Notes: generated by a model from the letters alone, not told the origin. Shown: positions 35,618 through 44,129, counted from the first letter of the stretch. The stretch is 64,000 nt of DNA from Alicycliphilus denitrificans K601 (GCF_000204645.1 NC_015422.1:3489001-3553000), one strand, 5' to 3'. Program-made: numbers and translations.

Positions 35618-38600
35618 TCAAGCTCGCCTTCTTCGAAGTTCAACTTGCTTGACGAGAGCGTAAAGCGCAGGGATCACGGCCAGTGTCAGTACGGTCGAGG
35701 AAATCATGCCACCGACCATCGGTGCGGCAATGCGACTCATCACTTCCGAGCCGGTGCCGGTCCCCCACATGATGGGCAGCAGGCCCGCCATGATGGCAAC
35801 GACCGTCATCATCTTGGGACGAACCCGTTCGACGGCGCCCTCCATGACTGCCTCATAAAGGTCAGCAACTCCTGGCTCTTTCCCCTCAGTGCGGCGTTTC
35901 TCCTTGATCTCTTCCCAGGCGTGGTCCAGGTAGATCAGCATGACGACCCCGGTTTCAGCGGCCACCCCGGCCAGGGCGATGAAGCCCACCGCAACCGCGA
36001 CGGAGAGGTTGTAGCCAAGCCACCACATCAGCCAGACTCCGCCGACCAGCGCGAACGGCACCGACAGCATGACGATCAGTGTCTCCGTCAGGCGCCGGAA
36101 ATTCAGGTACAGCAGCAAGAAGATGAGCAACAACGTTACCGGCACAACGAGTTTCATCTTCTCGATAGCTCGTTCCATGGATTCAAACTGACCACTCCAT
36201 GTGGCGTAGTAGCCTGGCGGGAATTTGACCTGCTCGTTCACTGCTTTGCGCGCCTCGGCGACGTAGCCTCCGATGTCACGATCTCGGATGTCCACAAAGA
36301 TGTAGGCTGACAGCAATCCATTTTCGGTACGGATGCCCGGTGCGCCCTTGGCCACCTCCACGCGCGCGACCTGGCCCAGCGGCACCATGGCTCCATCCAT
36401 GGTCGGCACCAGGACCTCGCGAGCGATCTGCTGGGGATCAGACCGCAGCTCGCGTGGGTAGCGAACCGTCACGCCAAAACGCTCTCGCCCCTCGACCGTG
36501 GTGGTCACCATGTCCCCGCCAAGCGCCGTACCGATGACGTCCTGCAGATCGCCCACCGCCAGACCGTAGCGTGCCAACTGAGTGCGGTCAGGCTCGATGT
36601 TGAGGTAGAAACCGCCTGTGATCCGCTCCGCGAATGCCGAGGTCGTGCCTGGAACCGCTTTCACCACGGTCTCGATCTCCCGCGCCAGGCGTTCCATCTC
36701 GTCCAGGTCCTTGCCAAAAACCTTGATTCCAATGGGCGTGCGGATGCCGGTGGACAGCATGTCGATGCGCGCCTTGATGGGCATGGTCCAGGCATTGGAG
36801 ACTCCCGGAAATTGCAGTGCCTTGTCCATCTCGGCAATCAATTTGTCGGTGGTCATGCCAGATCGCCACGCTGACTCAGGCTTGAGATTGATGACCGTCT
36901 CGAACATTTCCGTCGGTGCGGGGTCGGTGGCCGTGTTGGCTCGCCCTGCCTTGCCGTAGACCGATTCCACCTCCGGAAAGCTCTTGATGATCTTGTTTTG
37001 CGTCTGCAGCAACTCGGCGGCTTTGGTGATCGACATGCCGGGCAGCGAAGCGGGCATGTAGAGCAAGGTGCCTTCATTGAGTGTCGGCATGAACTCCGAC
37101 CCTAGCTTGCTGGCCGGATAGAACGACACCCCAAGCACGATCAGGGCAATAGCAATGGTCACTTTCTTCCAGCGCATCACAGCGGCAATGATGGGCCGGT
37201 AGGCCCAGATCAGGAACCGGTTCACCGGGTTACGTGACTCCGGCATGATGCGCCCGCGAATGAAAATCATCATGAGCACCGGCACCAGCGTCACCGACAG
37301 CAGTGCCGCGCCCGCCATCGAGAAGGTCTTGGTGAAGGCCAGCGGCGAGAACATGCGTCCTTCCTGTGATTCCAGCGTGAACACGGGCAGAAACGACACG
37401 GTGATGATGAGCAGCGAGAAGAACAGTGCCGGGCCGACCTCCTTGCAGGCCGTGAGCATGGCTTGCGCTCGCTGCTTGCCGTCGTGCTCGGGCGGGAGTC
37501 TCTCCAAGTGCTTATGGGCGTTCTCGATCATGACGATGGCCGCATCTACCATGGCCCCGATCGCAATGGCGATACCACCCAGACTCATCAGGTTGGAATT
37601 CATGCCCAGCATGCGCATCGCGATGAAGGAGATCAGCACCCCCACGGGCAACATCAAGATAGCCACGAGGGCTGATCGCATGTGCATCAGAAAGACCATG
37701 CAGACCAAGGCAACGATCACGCTTTCCTCCAGCAGCGTGCGCTTGAGCGTATCGATGGCTCGATGAATCAGGTCGGAGCGGTCGTACACCGCCTCGATGG
37801 TCACGCCCTCGGGCAGGCCGGTCGAAACCTCGGCGATCTTCTCCTTCAGGTTATGGATGACCTCCAGGGCGTTCTGGCCATAGCGGGCCATGGCGATGCC
37901 CGAGACCACCTCGCCCTCCCCATTGAGCTCGGTAAGACCACGCCTTTCGTCGGGAGCGATTTCGACGCGGGCAATATCTCGAATCAATACGGGCGTGCCC
38001 TTCTCGGCCTTGACGACCAGATTTTCAATGTCCGCAACACCGCGCAAATAGCCTTTGCCGCGCACCATGTATTCCGTCTCGGCCATCTCCACGACGCGGC
38101 CTCCGACGTCACGATTGGAATCGCGAATAACCTGCGACACCTTGGCCAACGGAATGCCGTAGGCCCGCAGTTTTACCGGATCGACGGTGACCTGGTAGGT
38201 TTGGACAAAGCCACCAATGGATGCCACCTCGGCCACGCCATGTGCCTTGGTCAACTGATAGCGCAGATACCAATCCTGCAATGTGCGCAACTCGGCCAGC
38301 GTCTTGTCCTTGGCAAGCAACGCGTACTGGTAGACCCAACCCACGCCGGTGGCGTCAGGGCCGATTTGCGGCGTGACACCCTTGGGCATTCGGCTGGAAG
38401 CGAAGTTGAGGTATTCCAGCACGCGCGAACGTGCCCAATAGATGTCTGTGCCATCCTCAAAGATGATGTAAACGAAGGACGCTCCAAAGTACGAAAAACC
38501 TCGCACCACTTTGGACTTGGGCACCGACAGCATGGATGTGGTCAACGGATAGGTGACCTGGTCCTCGACCACCTGGGGCGCTTGTCCAGGGTATTCGGTG

Positions 38601-38749
38601 TAGACGATGACCTGCACGTCGGACAAGTCCGGCAGCGCGTCCAGCGGTGTTCGCAGTACCGCGAACACCCCCCCGGCAATGACAAAAAGCGTAGCAAGCA
38701 GAACCAGAAAACGGTTGTTCCCCGACCAGTCAATGATCTTCGCGAGCAT
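35618..38749 (-). CDS. cusA: CusA-type Cu(I)/Ag(I) RND efflux pump
   Basis: A 1043-residue inner-membrane RND transporter. The TM4 signature AIGAMVDAAIVMIENAHK is that of the HME4 (copper/silver) group, and WTMPIKARIDMLSTGIRTP carries the methionine region of the CusA periplasmic cleft. The C-terminal MSRIAAPMVGGMISSTVLTL is also typical. About 12 membrane segments with two large periplasmic loops. The partner cusB is only a 3' fragment, and no cusC or cusR is visible, so this pump probably lacks its own adaptor. Confidence 0.93.
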   Translation of the reverse strand: MLAKIIDWSGNNRFLVLLATLFVIAGGVFAVLRTPLDALPDLSDVQVIVYTEYPGQAPQVVEDQVTYPLTTSMLSVPKSKVVRGFSYFGASFVYIIFEDGTDIYWARSRVLEYLNFASSRMPKGVTPQIGPDATGVGWVYQYALLAKDKTLAELRTLQDWYLRYQLTKAHGVAEVASIGGFVQTYQVTVDPVKLRAYGIPLAKVSQVIRDSNRDVGGRVVEMAETEYMVRGKGYLRGVADIENLVVKAEKGTPVLIRDIARVEIAPDERRGLTELNGEGEVVSGIAMARYGQNALEVIHNLKEKIAEVSTGLPEGVTIEAVYDRSDLIHRAIDTLKRTLLEESVIVALVCMVFLMHMRSALVAILMLPVGVLISFIAMRMLGMNSNLMSLGGIAIAIGAMVDAAIVMIENAHKHLERLPPEHDGKQRAQAMLTACKEVGPALFFSLLIITVSFLPVFTLESQEGRMFSPLAFTKTFSMAGAALLSVTLVPVLMMIFIRGRIMPESRNPVNRFLIWAYRPIIAAVMRWKKVTIAIALIVLGVSFYPASKLGSEFMPTLNEGTLLYMPASLPGMSITKAAELLQTQNKIIKSFPEVESVYGKAGRANTATDPAPTEMFETVINLKPESAWRSGMTTDKLIAEMDKALQFPGVSNAWTMPIKARIDMLSTGIRTPIGIKVFGKDLDEMERLAREIETVVKAVPGTTSAFAERITGGFYLNIEPDRTQLARYGLAVGDLQDVIGTALGGDMVTTTVEGRERFGVTVRYPRELRSDPQQIAREVLVPTMDGAMVPLGQVARVEVAKGAPGIRTENGLLSAYIFVDIRDRDIGGYVAEARKAVNEQVKFPPGYYATWSGQFESMERAIEKMKLVVPVTLLLIFLLLYLNFRRLTETLIVMLSVPFALVGGVWLMWWLGYNLSVAVAVGFIALAGVAAETGVVMLIYLDHAWEEIKEKRRTEGKEPGVADLYEAVMEGAVERVRPKMMTVVAIMAGLLPIMWGTGTGSEVMSRIAAPMVGGMISSTVLTLAVIPALYALVKQVELRRRRA

Positions 38750-38764
38750 GGTGTTCCCTGACGG

Positions 38765-39136
38765 TCAGTTATGGCCGGTGTGCGCATTGGCAGCCGCGCT
38801 GCCCACGGGTTTCACGGAGGTGATCACCCATTCGCCCTGTCCACGCTCAACAAACTCGAAGGCGACCAATGCGCCAGGCTTGATGCCCTCCAGCAGCCCG
38901 TTGTTGGAGACCCTGAACTCCATAGACATCGCGGGCCATTTGAGGGTAGGTATGGAGCCATGGGCAATAGTGACCGTGCCGGCCTTGGCATCAAACTCCT
39001 CCACCTTGCCTTCACCCTGATGTCCGACGGAGGCAGCAGGCTTAATCAGATCCGGGGTGCCTTGTGCGCCCGGCTTAGTTCCATGTGAGGAGTGCCCAAA
39101 GCCCCCCACGGCCGCCTTGAGGTTGCTTTCTGCATC
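38765..39136 (-). pseudogene. cusB: cusB 3' fragment with fused CusF-like domain
   Basis: The minus strand from about 39136 reads IDAESNLKAAVGGFGHSSHG, the end of a CusB adaptor, then a linker and a CusF-like copper-binding domain (GKVEEFDAKAGTVTIAHG, SIPTLKWPAMSMEFRV, FEFVERGQGEWVITSVK) and a His tail. The cut is at about 39137-39144, where plus-strand cusS sequence begins. An ATG-less frame carries homology past the first internal start (GTG 39109), so the adaptor is truncated; a CusF-like peptide could in principle still be made from that GTG. Confidence 0.8.
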
Positions 39137-39139
39137 GAT

Positions 39140-39374
39140 CCACGGTGGTGTCCGTGGTGAACACGGGCTCCGAGATCGACCCCAAGATGCTGCCGCGGCT
39201 GTTCGACCGCTTCTACCGGGCCGATCCCGCCAGGGCGCATCCCGACTCCGAGGGCAGCGGGCTGGGACTGGCCATCACCCGTGCCATTGCCGAAGCCCAC
39301 GGCGGCTGCGTCACCGTCACCTCATCCCATGGGCGTACATGCTTTGCCCTGGTGTTTCCGCATCACGCGACCCA
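39140..39374 (+). pseudogene. cusS: cusS-type sensor kinase, 3' fragment
   Basis: Reads the end of a heavy-metal sensor kinase ATPase domain: [54 protein letters not shown], then the tail to FPHHATH. All upstream domains are gone, deleted together with the cusB 5' part. The insertion sequence begins at 39375; removing it and one CCA copy restores a short end, HHATHA-stop, with the stop at 40612-40614. Confidence 0.85.
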
Positions 39375-39437
39375 TGAATCGCCCCGGGTTTTCTAGACAC
39401 CTCTGAGCCTCAAACCTGAGGCCCAATAGGAGGTGCC

Positions 39438-39716
39438 ATGAGCAAGCAGAGATACCCCGAAGAATTCAAGATCGAAGCGGTCAAGCAGATCACCGAACGA
39501 GGCCACAAGGTGGCCGACGTGTCGGCCAGGCTTGGCGTCAGCCAGCACAGTCTGTATCAATGGATCAAAGTCAAGCAGATGTCGCCTGACCAGCGCCAAG
39601 CGCAGTGCTCGCAAGCCGACGAGATGCGCCGCCTGAAGGCCGAGCTCAAGCGTGTGACCGAGGAGCGCGACATCTTAAAAAAGGCCGCAGCGTACTTTGC
39701 CAAGCAGTCCGGGTGA
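39438..39716 (+). CDS. IS3-family OrfA
   Basis: A 92-residue helix-turn-helix protein (YPEEFKIEAVKQITERGHKV, DVSARLGVSQHSLYQWIK) with a leucine-zipper-like C-terminus (MRRLKAELKRVTEERDILKK), which binds the IS ends. AGGAGG lies upstream of ATG 39438. The heptamer AAAAAAG at 39677-39683, in the codons TTA AAA AAG, is a classic -1 slippery site for making the OrfAB transposase. Confidence 0.93.
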   Translation: MSKQRYPEEFKIEAVKQITERGHKVADVSARLGVSQHSLYQWIKVKQMSPDQRQAQCSQADEMRRLKAELKRVTEERDILKKAAAYFAKQSG

Positions 39717-40588
39717 AGTACGCATTTATCGAGCGGCATGAACACGAGCACAGCGTGCGCCGCATGTGCAAGATCATGACGGTGCACCCCAGCGGCTACT
39801 ACGCCTGGAAGGCCGATCCGGTGAGCCCACGCGCCCAGGACGATCAACGGGTGCTGGGCCTGCTCAAGCACGCGTGGTTGGAGAGCGGCGGCGTGTACGG
39901 CTACCGCAAGCTCACCCTGGACATGCGCGATCTAGGCGAGTCCTGCGGCAAGCACCGCGTGGCCCGATTGCTCAAACTCGAAGGACTGCGCTCGCAGACC
40001 GGCTACCGCCGTCGCCCTGGCATGCGTGGTGGCAAGCCCGCGGTCGTCGCGCCCAACCACCTGCAGCGCCAGTTCTCCGTGGCGCAGCCCAATCAATCCT
40101 GGGTGACCGACATCACCTACATCCGCACCCATGAGGGCTGGCTGTACCTGGCCGTGGTGGTCGATCTGTTCTCGCGTCAGGTGGTCGGCTGGTCAATGGG
40201 TAGCCGCATCGATACCGGGCTGGCGCTCGATGCGCTGGTGATGGCCTTGTGGCGTCGTCGACCCGAGCAGCCAGTCACAGTGCATTCGGATCAAGGCAGT
40301 CAATTCACTGGGCATGACTGGCAGGACTTCCTACGCGACCACAAGCTGATCTGCAGCATGAGCCGTCGCGGCAACTGCCACGACAACGCCGTGGCCGAGA
40401 GCTTCTTCCAGTTGCTCAAGCGCGAACGCATCCGCCGCCAGATCTATCCGACCCGCGATGACGCGAGAGCCGATGTCTTCAACTACATCGAGATGTTCTA
40501 CAACCCTAAGCGCCGCCATGGCACTGCCGGAGATACTTCGCCGGTAGAGTTCGAGAGACGCCATTCCCAACGGCTCAAAAGTGTCTAG
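39713..40588 (+). CDS. IS3-family OrfB (DDE integrase domain)
   Basis: From GTG 39713, overlapping the orfA stop, 291 residues; normally translated as an OrfAB fusion by -1 frameshifting at 39677-39683. The HTH_21 region (CGKHRVARLLKLEGLRSQTG) and the DDE core are complete: Asp in SWVTDITYI, Asp in TVHSDQGSQF, Glu in NAVAESFFQLLKRE. Both the catalytic residues and the ends look functional. Confidence 0.92.
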   Translation: MKYAFIERHEHEHSVRRMCKIMTVHPSGYYAWKADPVSPRAQDDQRVLGLLKHAWLESGGVYGYRKLTLDMRDLGESCGKHRVARLLKLEGLRSQTGYRRRPGMRGGKPAVVAPNHLQRQFSVAQPNQSWVTDITYIRTHEGWLYLAVVVDLFSRQVVGWSMGSRIDTGLALDALVMALWRRRPEQPVTVHSDQGSQFTGHDWQDFLRDHKLICSMSRRGNCHDNAVAESFFQLLKRERIRRQIYPTRDDARADVFNYIEMFYNPKRRHGTAGDTSPVEFERRHSQRLKSV

Positions 40589-40623
40589 GGAATCCGGGGC
40601 GATTCACCACGCCTGACGCTGGC

Positions 40624-40762
40624 CGCAACGAAAGCTGTCGGAGTTGTCATCCGGCTGTCTCGGTTTTGTTGGACAGGGGTTTCTACCATGAGCTCATCTC
40701 CTCAGCGCTGCACCAAAGCGCCGGAGATGTAAACCTCAGAGACTCCAAAAAGGAAATTGATC
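40624..40762 (+). promoter_or_regulatory. Repeated promoter/leader of DUF4148 gene 1
   Basis: This upstream segment is nearly the same before all three DUF4148 genes (also from 57571 and 58375). Three TGTC half-sites at 40636, 40645 and 40656, about one helical turn apart, look like binding sites for an OmpR-type regulator. A short leader frame starts at 40688 (MSSSPQRCTKAPEM-stop); its first part is conserved in the other copies (MNTSPQRCTKALEM). AAGGA precedes the gene start. Confidence 0.5.
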
Positions 40763-41116
40763 ATGACTCAACGTCGCCTCTCCCTCTCCGCCGTGATCGC
40801 AAGCGTGGCCACCGTGGCGGCCTTCGGCCTGCCGGGAATGGCATCGGCGGAATACATGCACCCGGCCAACAACCAAGCTGGCGTGGTCGTTCACAACGAA
40901 CATTTCAAGAGCGAAAAAACCCGCGAGCAAGTCAGGGCGGAAACCGAAGCTGCGATGCGGCAAGGCCCTTTGTCTTATGGCGAAAGCAACTTCCCGCGAG
41001 GCGCAAAAGCAGCGCCGTCGATGTCGAGCAAGACCCGCCAACAGGTGATCGACGAGATGCGCAATGAAACGCCCGCGCAACGCGAGGCACGGCAACTGCT
41101 GTACCCGGCCGGCTAA
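40763..41116 (+). CDS. DUF4148 exported protein, copy 1
   Basis: A 117-residue protein: signal peptide (SAVIASVATVAAFGLPGMASA, cleavage about residue 29), then YMHPANNQAGVVVHNEHFKS, EKTREQVRAETEAAMRQG, LSYGESNFP, and a C-terminal KTRQQVIDEMRNETPAQREA. This is the DUF4148 pattern, periplasmic, function unknown, common in betaproteobacteria and often amplified. AAGGA seven bases before ATG 40763 sets the start. Nearly identical to the genes at 57709 and 58513. Confidence 0.85.
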   Translation: MTQRRLSLSAVIASVATVAAFGLPGMASAEYMHPANNQAGVVVHNEHFKSEKTREQVRAETEAAMRQGPLSYGESNFPRGAKAAPSMSSKTRQQVIDEMRNETPAQREARQLLYPAG

Positions 41117-41127
41117 ACGGAAAGCCA

Positions 41128-41200
41128 GCCCAACGGTATCGTTGGGCGCCCTCTCACCTAGCATGACTCCCCCATCGCCGCGCACAGACGCGGCGATTTG
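41128..41200 (+). terminator. Two-hairpin 3' element after DUF4148 gene 1
   Basis: Dyad GCCCAACG-GTAT-CGTTGGGC at 41128-41147, then a hairpin ATCGCCGCG-N6-CGCGGCGAT at 41174-41197 followed by TTGCT. The second hairpin resembles a weak Rho-independent terminator. Compared with copy 2, the first stem shows a paired change (G-C to A-T). Confidence 0.6.
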
Positions 41201-41237
41201 CTAACCTGCTGTTGACTCGCAAGCGGCTGTGAATGAC

Positions 41238-41600
41238 CTAGACGACGAGCGCAAACACCAATACCAGCGGCAAGGCAATGAATTCCGGGGCAGACGGCGA
41301 TGGAGCGTTGCCCGGGGCCGAACTCGCTTGTCGCGCTCCCGCCAGTGCCGAGCGTAAATCAGGTTTGCGTTCAAGCCATGCTGCCGTATCGGTGATGGCG
41401 CCGCTGGCCCGGGTGATGCACCCAAGTTTCTCACGCGTCATGACCGTTCCTCGGACACAGTGTCCGATGTCCATTCCTTTCTTGAGTGCGCTTGCCTGCC
41501 GAAGAATAGTTTCGGCGAACCTCTTCGGGAAGATCGTGACAAGCGGCAACGCTTGTCGCAACTGCTGCGCCCGTTGAGTGCGCCCCAATGTCTTTCTCAA
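41238..41600 (-). CDS. Hypothetical protein, uncertain
   Basis: A 120-codon minus-strand frame: basic N-terminal half (MRKTLGRTQRAQQLRQALPL), cysteine in DIGHCVRG and LGCITRASG, and a hydrophobic C-terminal tail (FIALPLVLVFALVV) that could anchor it in the membrane. No family recognised and no strong ribosome site. It may equally be noncoding; nothing better is seen between 41200 and 41730. Confidence 0.3.
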   Translation of the reverse strand: MRKTLGRTQRAQQLRQALPLVTIFPKRFAETILRQASALKKGMDIGHCVRGTVMTREKLGCITRASGAITDTAAWLERKPDLRSALAGARQASSAPGNAPSPSAPEFIALPLVLVFALVV

Positions 41601-41734
41601 TGCGAGAGCCCTGTAAGTGCAGGTGACGGCATCACGAGGTAGTGCAGATGGATCCTGACATTTCGTGCAGTCATTCGCCTACTGAAAAAGACTCTGATGG
41701 CTGGGTTTAGCTCAAGATCGACTAACAATCCAAT

Positions 41735-41750
41735 AATCATTAGAATGATT
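41735..41750 (+). promoter_or_regulatory. Palindromic ArsR-type operator
   Basis: A perfect palindrome AATCATT-AG-AATGATT lies two bases before the ATG at 41753. A/T-rich imperfect or perfect dyads of this kind are typical targets of ArsR/SmtB repressors, so this is probably the autoregulatory site of the adjacent gene. Its closeness to the ATG implies a very short leader or an internal start (ATG 41777). Confidence 0.65.
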
Positions 41751-41752
41751 GC

Positions 41753-42418
41753 ATGAAAAGCCGATTATTGAAAGACATGCTCTACGAACAGGTCGCCCGC
41801 ATCGGCAAGTCGCTGGCCAGCCCAAAGCGACTGGAGTTGGTCGAACTGTTGGCGCAAGGCGAGAAGAGCGTCGAGACACTGGCGGCCCAGGCCGACCTGG
41901 ACATGCGGCTGGCCAGCGCGCATCTCAAGGCGCTGCGCGAAGCCCGGTTGGTCGTGACCCGGCGGGAAGGCAAATACATCTACTACCGGCTCAGTGGCCC
42001 GGATGTGTCACAGCTTTGGGTGGCGATGCGGGAAACCGCCGAGGAGCACCTGCTGGAGTTGCGCCTGGCCTTGGAGCAGATGACCTCGCAGCCTGACACA
42101 CTGGTTTCGGAAAGCCGGGAGAGCCTGCTGGAGAAGGCACGGCAAGGCGAAATCGTCGTGATCGACGTGCGTCCCGTCAGCGAGTTCAATGCCGGACATC
42201 TGCCTCATGCCCGCTCGCTGCCGTTGGACGAACTGGAAAGGCGGCTGGCTGAGCTGCCCATGGACCGTGCCATCGTCGCCTACTGTCGCGGACCGTTCTG
42301 CCTCATGTCCGATGAGGCGGTGGTCTTGCTGGCGGCCAAGGGCTATCGAATACGAAAAATTCGCGATGGGGTCAGTGAATGGCAGGCGGCAGGGTTTCCT
42401 GTGGAGCAGGGAGCGTGA
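41753..42418 (+). CDS. ArsR-family regulator fused to rhodanese domain
   Basis: A 221-residue fusion. N-terminal winged helix (about 12-95; GKSLASPKRLELVELLAQGE, LAAQADLDMRLASAHLKALR, EGKYIYYRL) and C-terminal rhodanese domain (about 120-218; EIVVIDVRPVSEFNAGHLPH, catalytic Cys in VAYCRGPFCLMSDEA). Such fusions are thought to sense sulfur or metalloid stress via the loop cysteines. First gene of a four-gene cassette and probably its repressor. Confidence 0.9.
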   Translation: MKSRLLKDMLYEQVARIGKSLASPKRLELVELLAQGEKSVETLAAQADLDMRLASAHLKALREARLVVTRREGKYIYYRLSGPDVSQLWVAMRETAEEHLLELRLALEQMTSQPDTLVSESRESLLEKARQGEIVVIDVRPVSEFNAGHLPHARSLPLDELERRLAELPMDRAIVAYCRGPFCLMSDEAVVLLAAKGYRIRKIRDGVSEWQAAGFPVEQGA

Positions 42419-42423
42419 GGAAC

Positions 42424-42996
42424 ATGAAGGGACGTGAAAGTGGCATGCCCGAGGAAACCTACTGGGCGAGCTTTTTCGACACCGAGGTCGCGGTTGAAAG
42501 GCTGTTGGGGCCAAGGGTCGATGGGAATGTAATCGAGTTCGGCAGCGGATATGGCTCGTTTACCGTACCAGCCGCCCGGCGCACGACGGGGCAAGTTACC
42601 GCGCTGGACATCGAGCCCGAAATGGTCGACTGCGTGCGGCAGAAGGCACTGGCCGGCCATCTCGACAACATCAAGGCGCAAGTGAGGGACTTTGTCGCAG
42701 ATGGAGCCGAAGTGGCGACCGGTTCGCAGGCACACGCCATGATTTTCAACTTGCTGCACCTGGAGCAGCCGGTGGAACTGTTGCGCGAGGCGCGCCGGAC
42801 CATGAAGGAGGGAGGCGTGCTATCGGTGATCCACTGGCGCAGCGACATCCCCACCCCGCGCGGCCCTTCCCTGTCGATCCGTCCGTCGCCCGAGCAGTGC
42901 CGGGACTGGATGGCCCAGGCCGGCTTCACCGCCATTGAAGCGGTGGACCTGCAAGGCTGCTGTCCGTATCACTTTGGCCTGCTGGCCAGGCGCTGA
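42424..42996 (+). CDS. Class I SAM-dependent methyltransferase
   Basis: A 190-residue methyltransferase: SAM-binding VIEFGSGYGSFTVPAARRT, acidic VTALDIEPEMV, then AMIFNLLHLEQPVELLREAR and GGVLSVIHWRSD. The substrate is unknown. Starts six bases after the ArsR-rhodanese gene (ATG 42424; ATG 42445 with MPEETYWASFF is an alternative), so it is co-transcribed. A role in detoxifying a metalloid or sulfur compound is inferred from context only. Confidence 0.82.
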   Translation: MKGRESGMPEETYWASFFDTEVAVERLLGPRVDGNVIEFGSGYGSFTVPAARRTTGQVTALDIEPEMVDCVRQKALAGHLDNIKAQVRDFVADGAEVATGSQAHAMIFNLLHLEQPVELLREARRTMKEGGVLSVIHWRSDIPTPRGPSLSIRPSPEQCRDWMAQAGFTAIEAVDLQGCCPYHFGLLARR

Positions 42997-43018
42997 GCCA
43001 ACACCCTAAGGAGCTGGC

Positions 43019-43375
43019 ATGAAAACCCTGATCATTTTCAACCGCGAACCCTATGACAATACCGATGTCACCTGGAACGGCCTGCGCTTGGCAGACAAGC
43101 TGCTGGAGGCCGGCAGCGAGGTCAGACTGTTCCTGATGAACGACGCGGTGGATATGGCACGCGACGTGTGTCGTCCGCCAGAGGGCTACGACCAGGATCT
43201 CTCGAAAATGCTCAAGGACCTAATCGCGAAAGGCGTGCCTGTCAAGGTCTGCGGGACTTGCATGTCACGCTGCGGAATCTACAAGAATCATCCGTATTTC
43301 GACGGGGCGGAGCAATCCACCATGTCCGCCCTGGCCCAATGGGTCATCGAGTGCGACAAAGTGATCACCTTTTGA
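43019..43375 (+). CDS. DsrE-family protein
   Basis: A 118-residue cytoplasmic protein of the DsrE/TusD fold (MKTLIIFNREPYDNTDVTWN, GLRLADKLLEAGSEVRLFLM, CGTCMSRCGIYKN). The cysteines in KVCGTCMSRCG could carry persulfide sulfur. AAGGAG precedes ATG 43019. Its place after an ArsR-rhodanese regulator suggests sulfur transfer. Confidence 0.85.
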   Translation: MKTLIIFNREPYDNTDVTWNGLRLADKLLEAGSEVRLFLMNDAVDMARDVCRPPEGYDQDLSKMLKDLIAKGVPVKVCGTCMSRCGIYKNHPYFDGAEQSTMSALAQWVIECDKVITF

Positions 43376-43400
43376 AAGCGTCGGCGGGCGCCGTGACGCC

Positions 43401-44060
43401 TTGAACCCGACAGAATACGACGCCTGGTACGACAGCCCGCGAGGGCGCTGGATTGGCCAGGCCGAGTACCGCCTGATGTGGAGCGGGTTGGGCTGTCCGG
43501 CTGCAGGGCAGTTGCTTGATGTCGGCTGTGGGACGGGCTGGTTTACCCGACGACTGGCGGCACAGTCCAGACTGCAGGTGACCGGCATCGATCTCGATGC
43601 GGAGTCACTGGCATTCGCGCGCAGTCAAGATCCCGTTTCAACTTACCGGCAGGCCGATGCGCTTGCCTTGCCCTTTGTCGACGCCAGCTTTGATCATGTG
43701 GTGTCGATGGCGGCACTGTGCTTTACCGCCGATTGGCGGCAGGCTGTTTCTGAAATGGTCCGGGTCACGCGTCAACGCTTTGCGATTGGCTTGCTGAACC
43801 GGCACAGTCTGCTATGGATCGACAAGGGGCGCCTCGGAGGCAGTGGAGCCTATCGCGGTGCGCTCTGGCTGTCGCCGGCGGAGTTTCGCCAGGCTTTCAG
43901 CGGGCTGTCGGTTGCCAACCTTTGTTTGCAAAGCGCGGTGTATTTCCCGTCGGGGAGATGGCCGGCCCGCCTCATGGAGCAGCTGATCCCTGGTGGCTTG
44001 CCGCTGGGCGGGTTCATGGTTGTGAGCGGGAGCAAGACAGTGCGCGCAGGCCATGCCTAG
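43401..44060 (+). CDS. Class I SAM-dependent methyltransferase, second copy
   Basis: A 219-residue methyltransferase: LMWSGLGCPAAGQLLDVGCG, TGWFTRRL, TGIDLDAESLAFAR, ADALALPFVDASFDHVVSMA. The fold matches the UbiE/MenG-like family but the substrate is unknown. The start is TTG at 43401; no ATG or GTG in frame gives a better N-terminus. It is unlike the first methyltransferase in sequence. Last gene of the cassette. Confidence 0.8.
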   Translation: MNPTEYDAWYDSPRGRWIGQAEYRLMWSGLGCPAAGQLLDVGCGTGWFTRRLAAQSRLQVTGIDLDAESLAFARSQDPVSTYRQADALALPFVDASFDHVVSMAALCFTADWRQAVSEMVRVTRQRFAIGLLNRHSLLWIDKGRLGGSGAYRGALWLSPAEFRQAFSGLSVANLCLQSAVYFPSGRWPARLMEQLIPGGLPLGGFMVVSGSKTVRAGHA

Positions 44061-44129
44061 ACGCCGGTTGCCAACAACCGATCCCGTGCTCTAGGTGTTT
44101 CAAACTTGTAGATGCCAACTCTAGCCATG

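Larger units (their letters stand above)
39375..40606 (+). mobile_element. Intact IS3-family insertion sequence
   Basis: A 1232-bp element. Ends are inverted repeats TGAATCGCCCCGG...CTAGACAC..TGAGCC (left from 39375, right ending 40606), imperfect over about 35 bases. Flanked by the 3-bp target duplication CCA (39372-39374 and 40607-40609). Carries orfA and orfB in a -1 frame relation. It lies in the 3' end of the cusS fragment. Confidence 0.92.

Noticed and set aside
38765..39109. A separate, intact CusF gene
   Set aside because: Homology to the CusB C-terminus continues upstream of the first possible start, so this is the fused tail of a truncated CusB rather than an original cusF.
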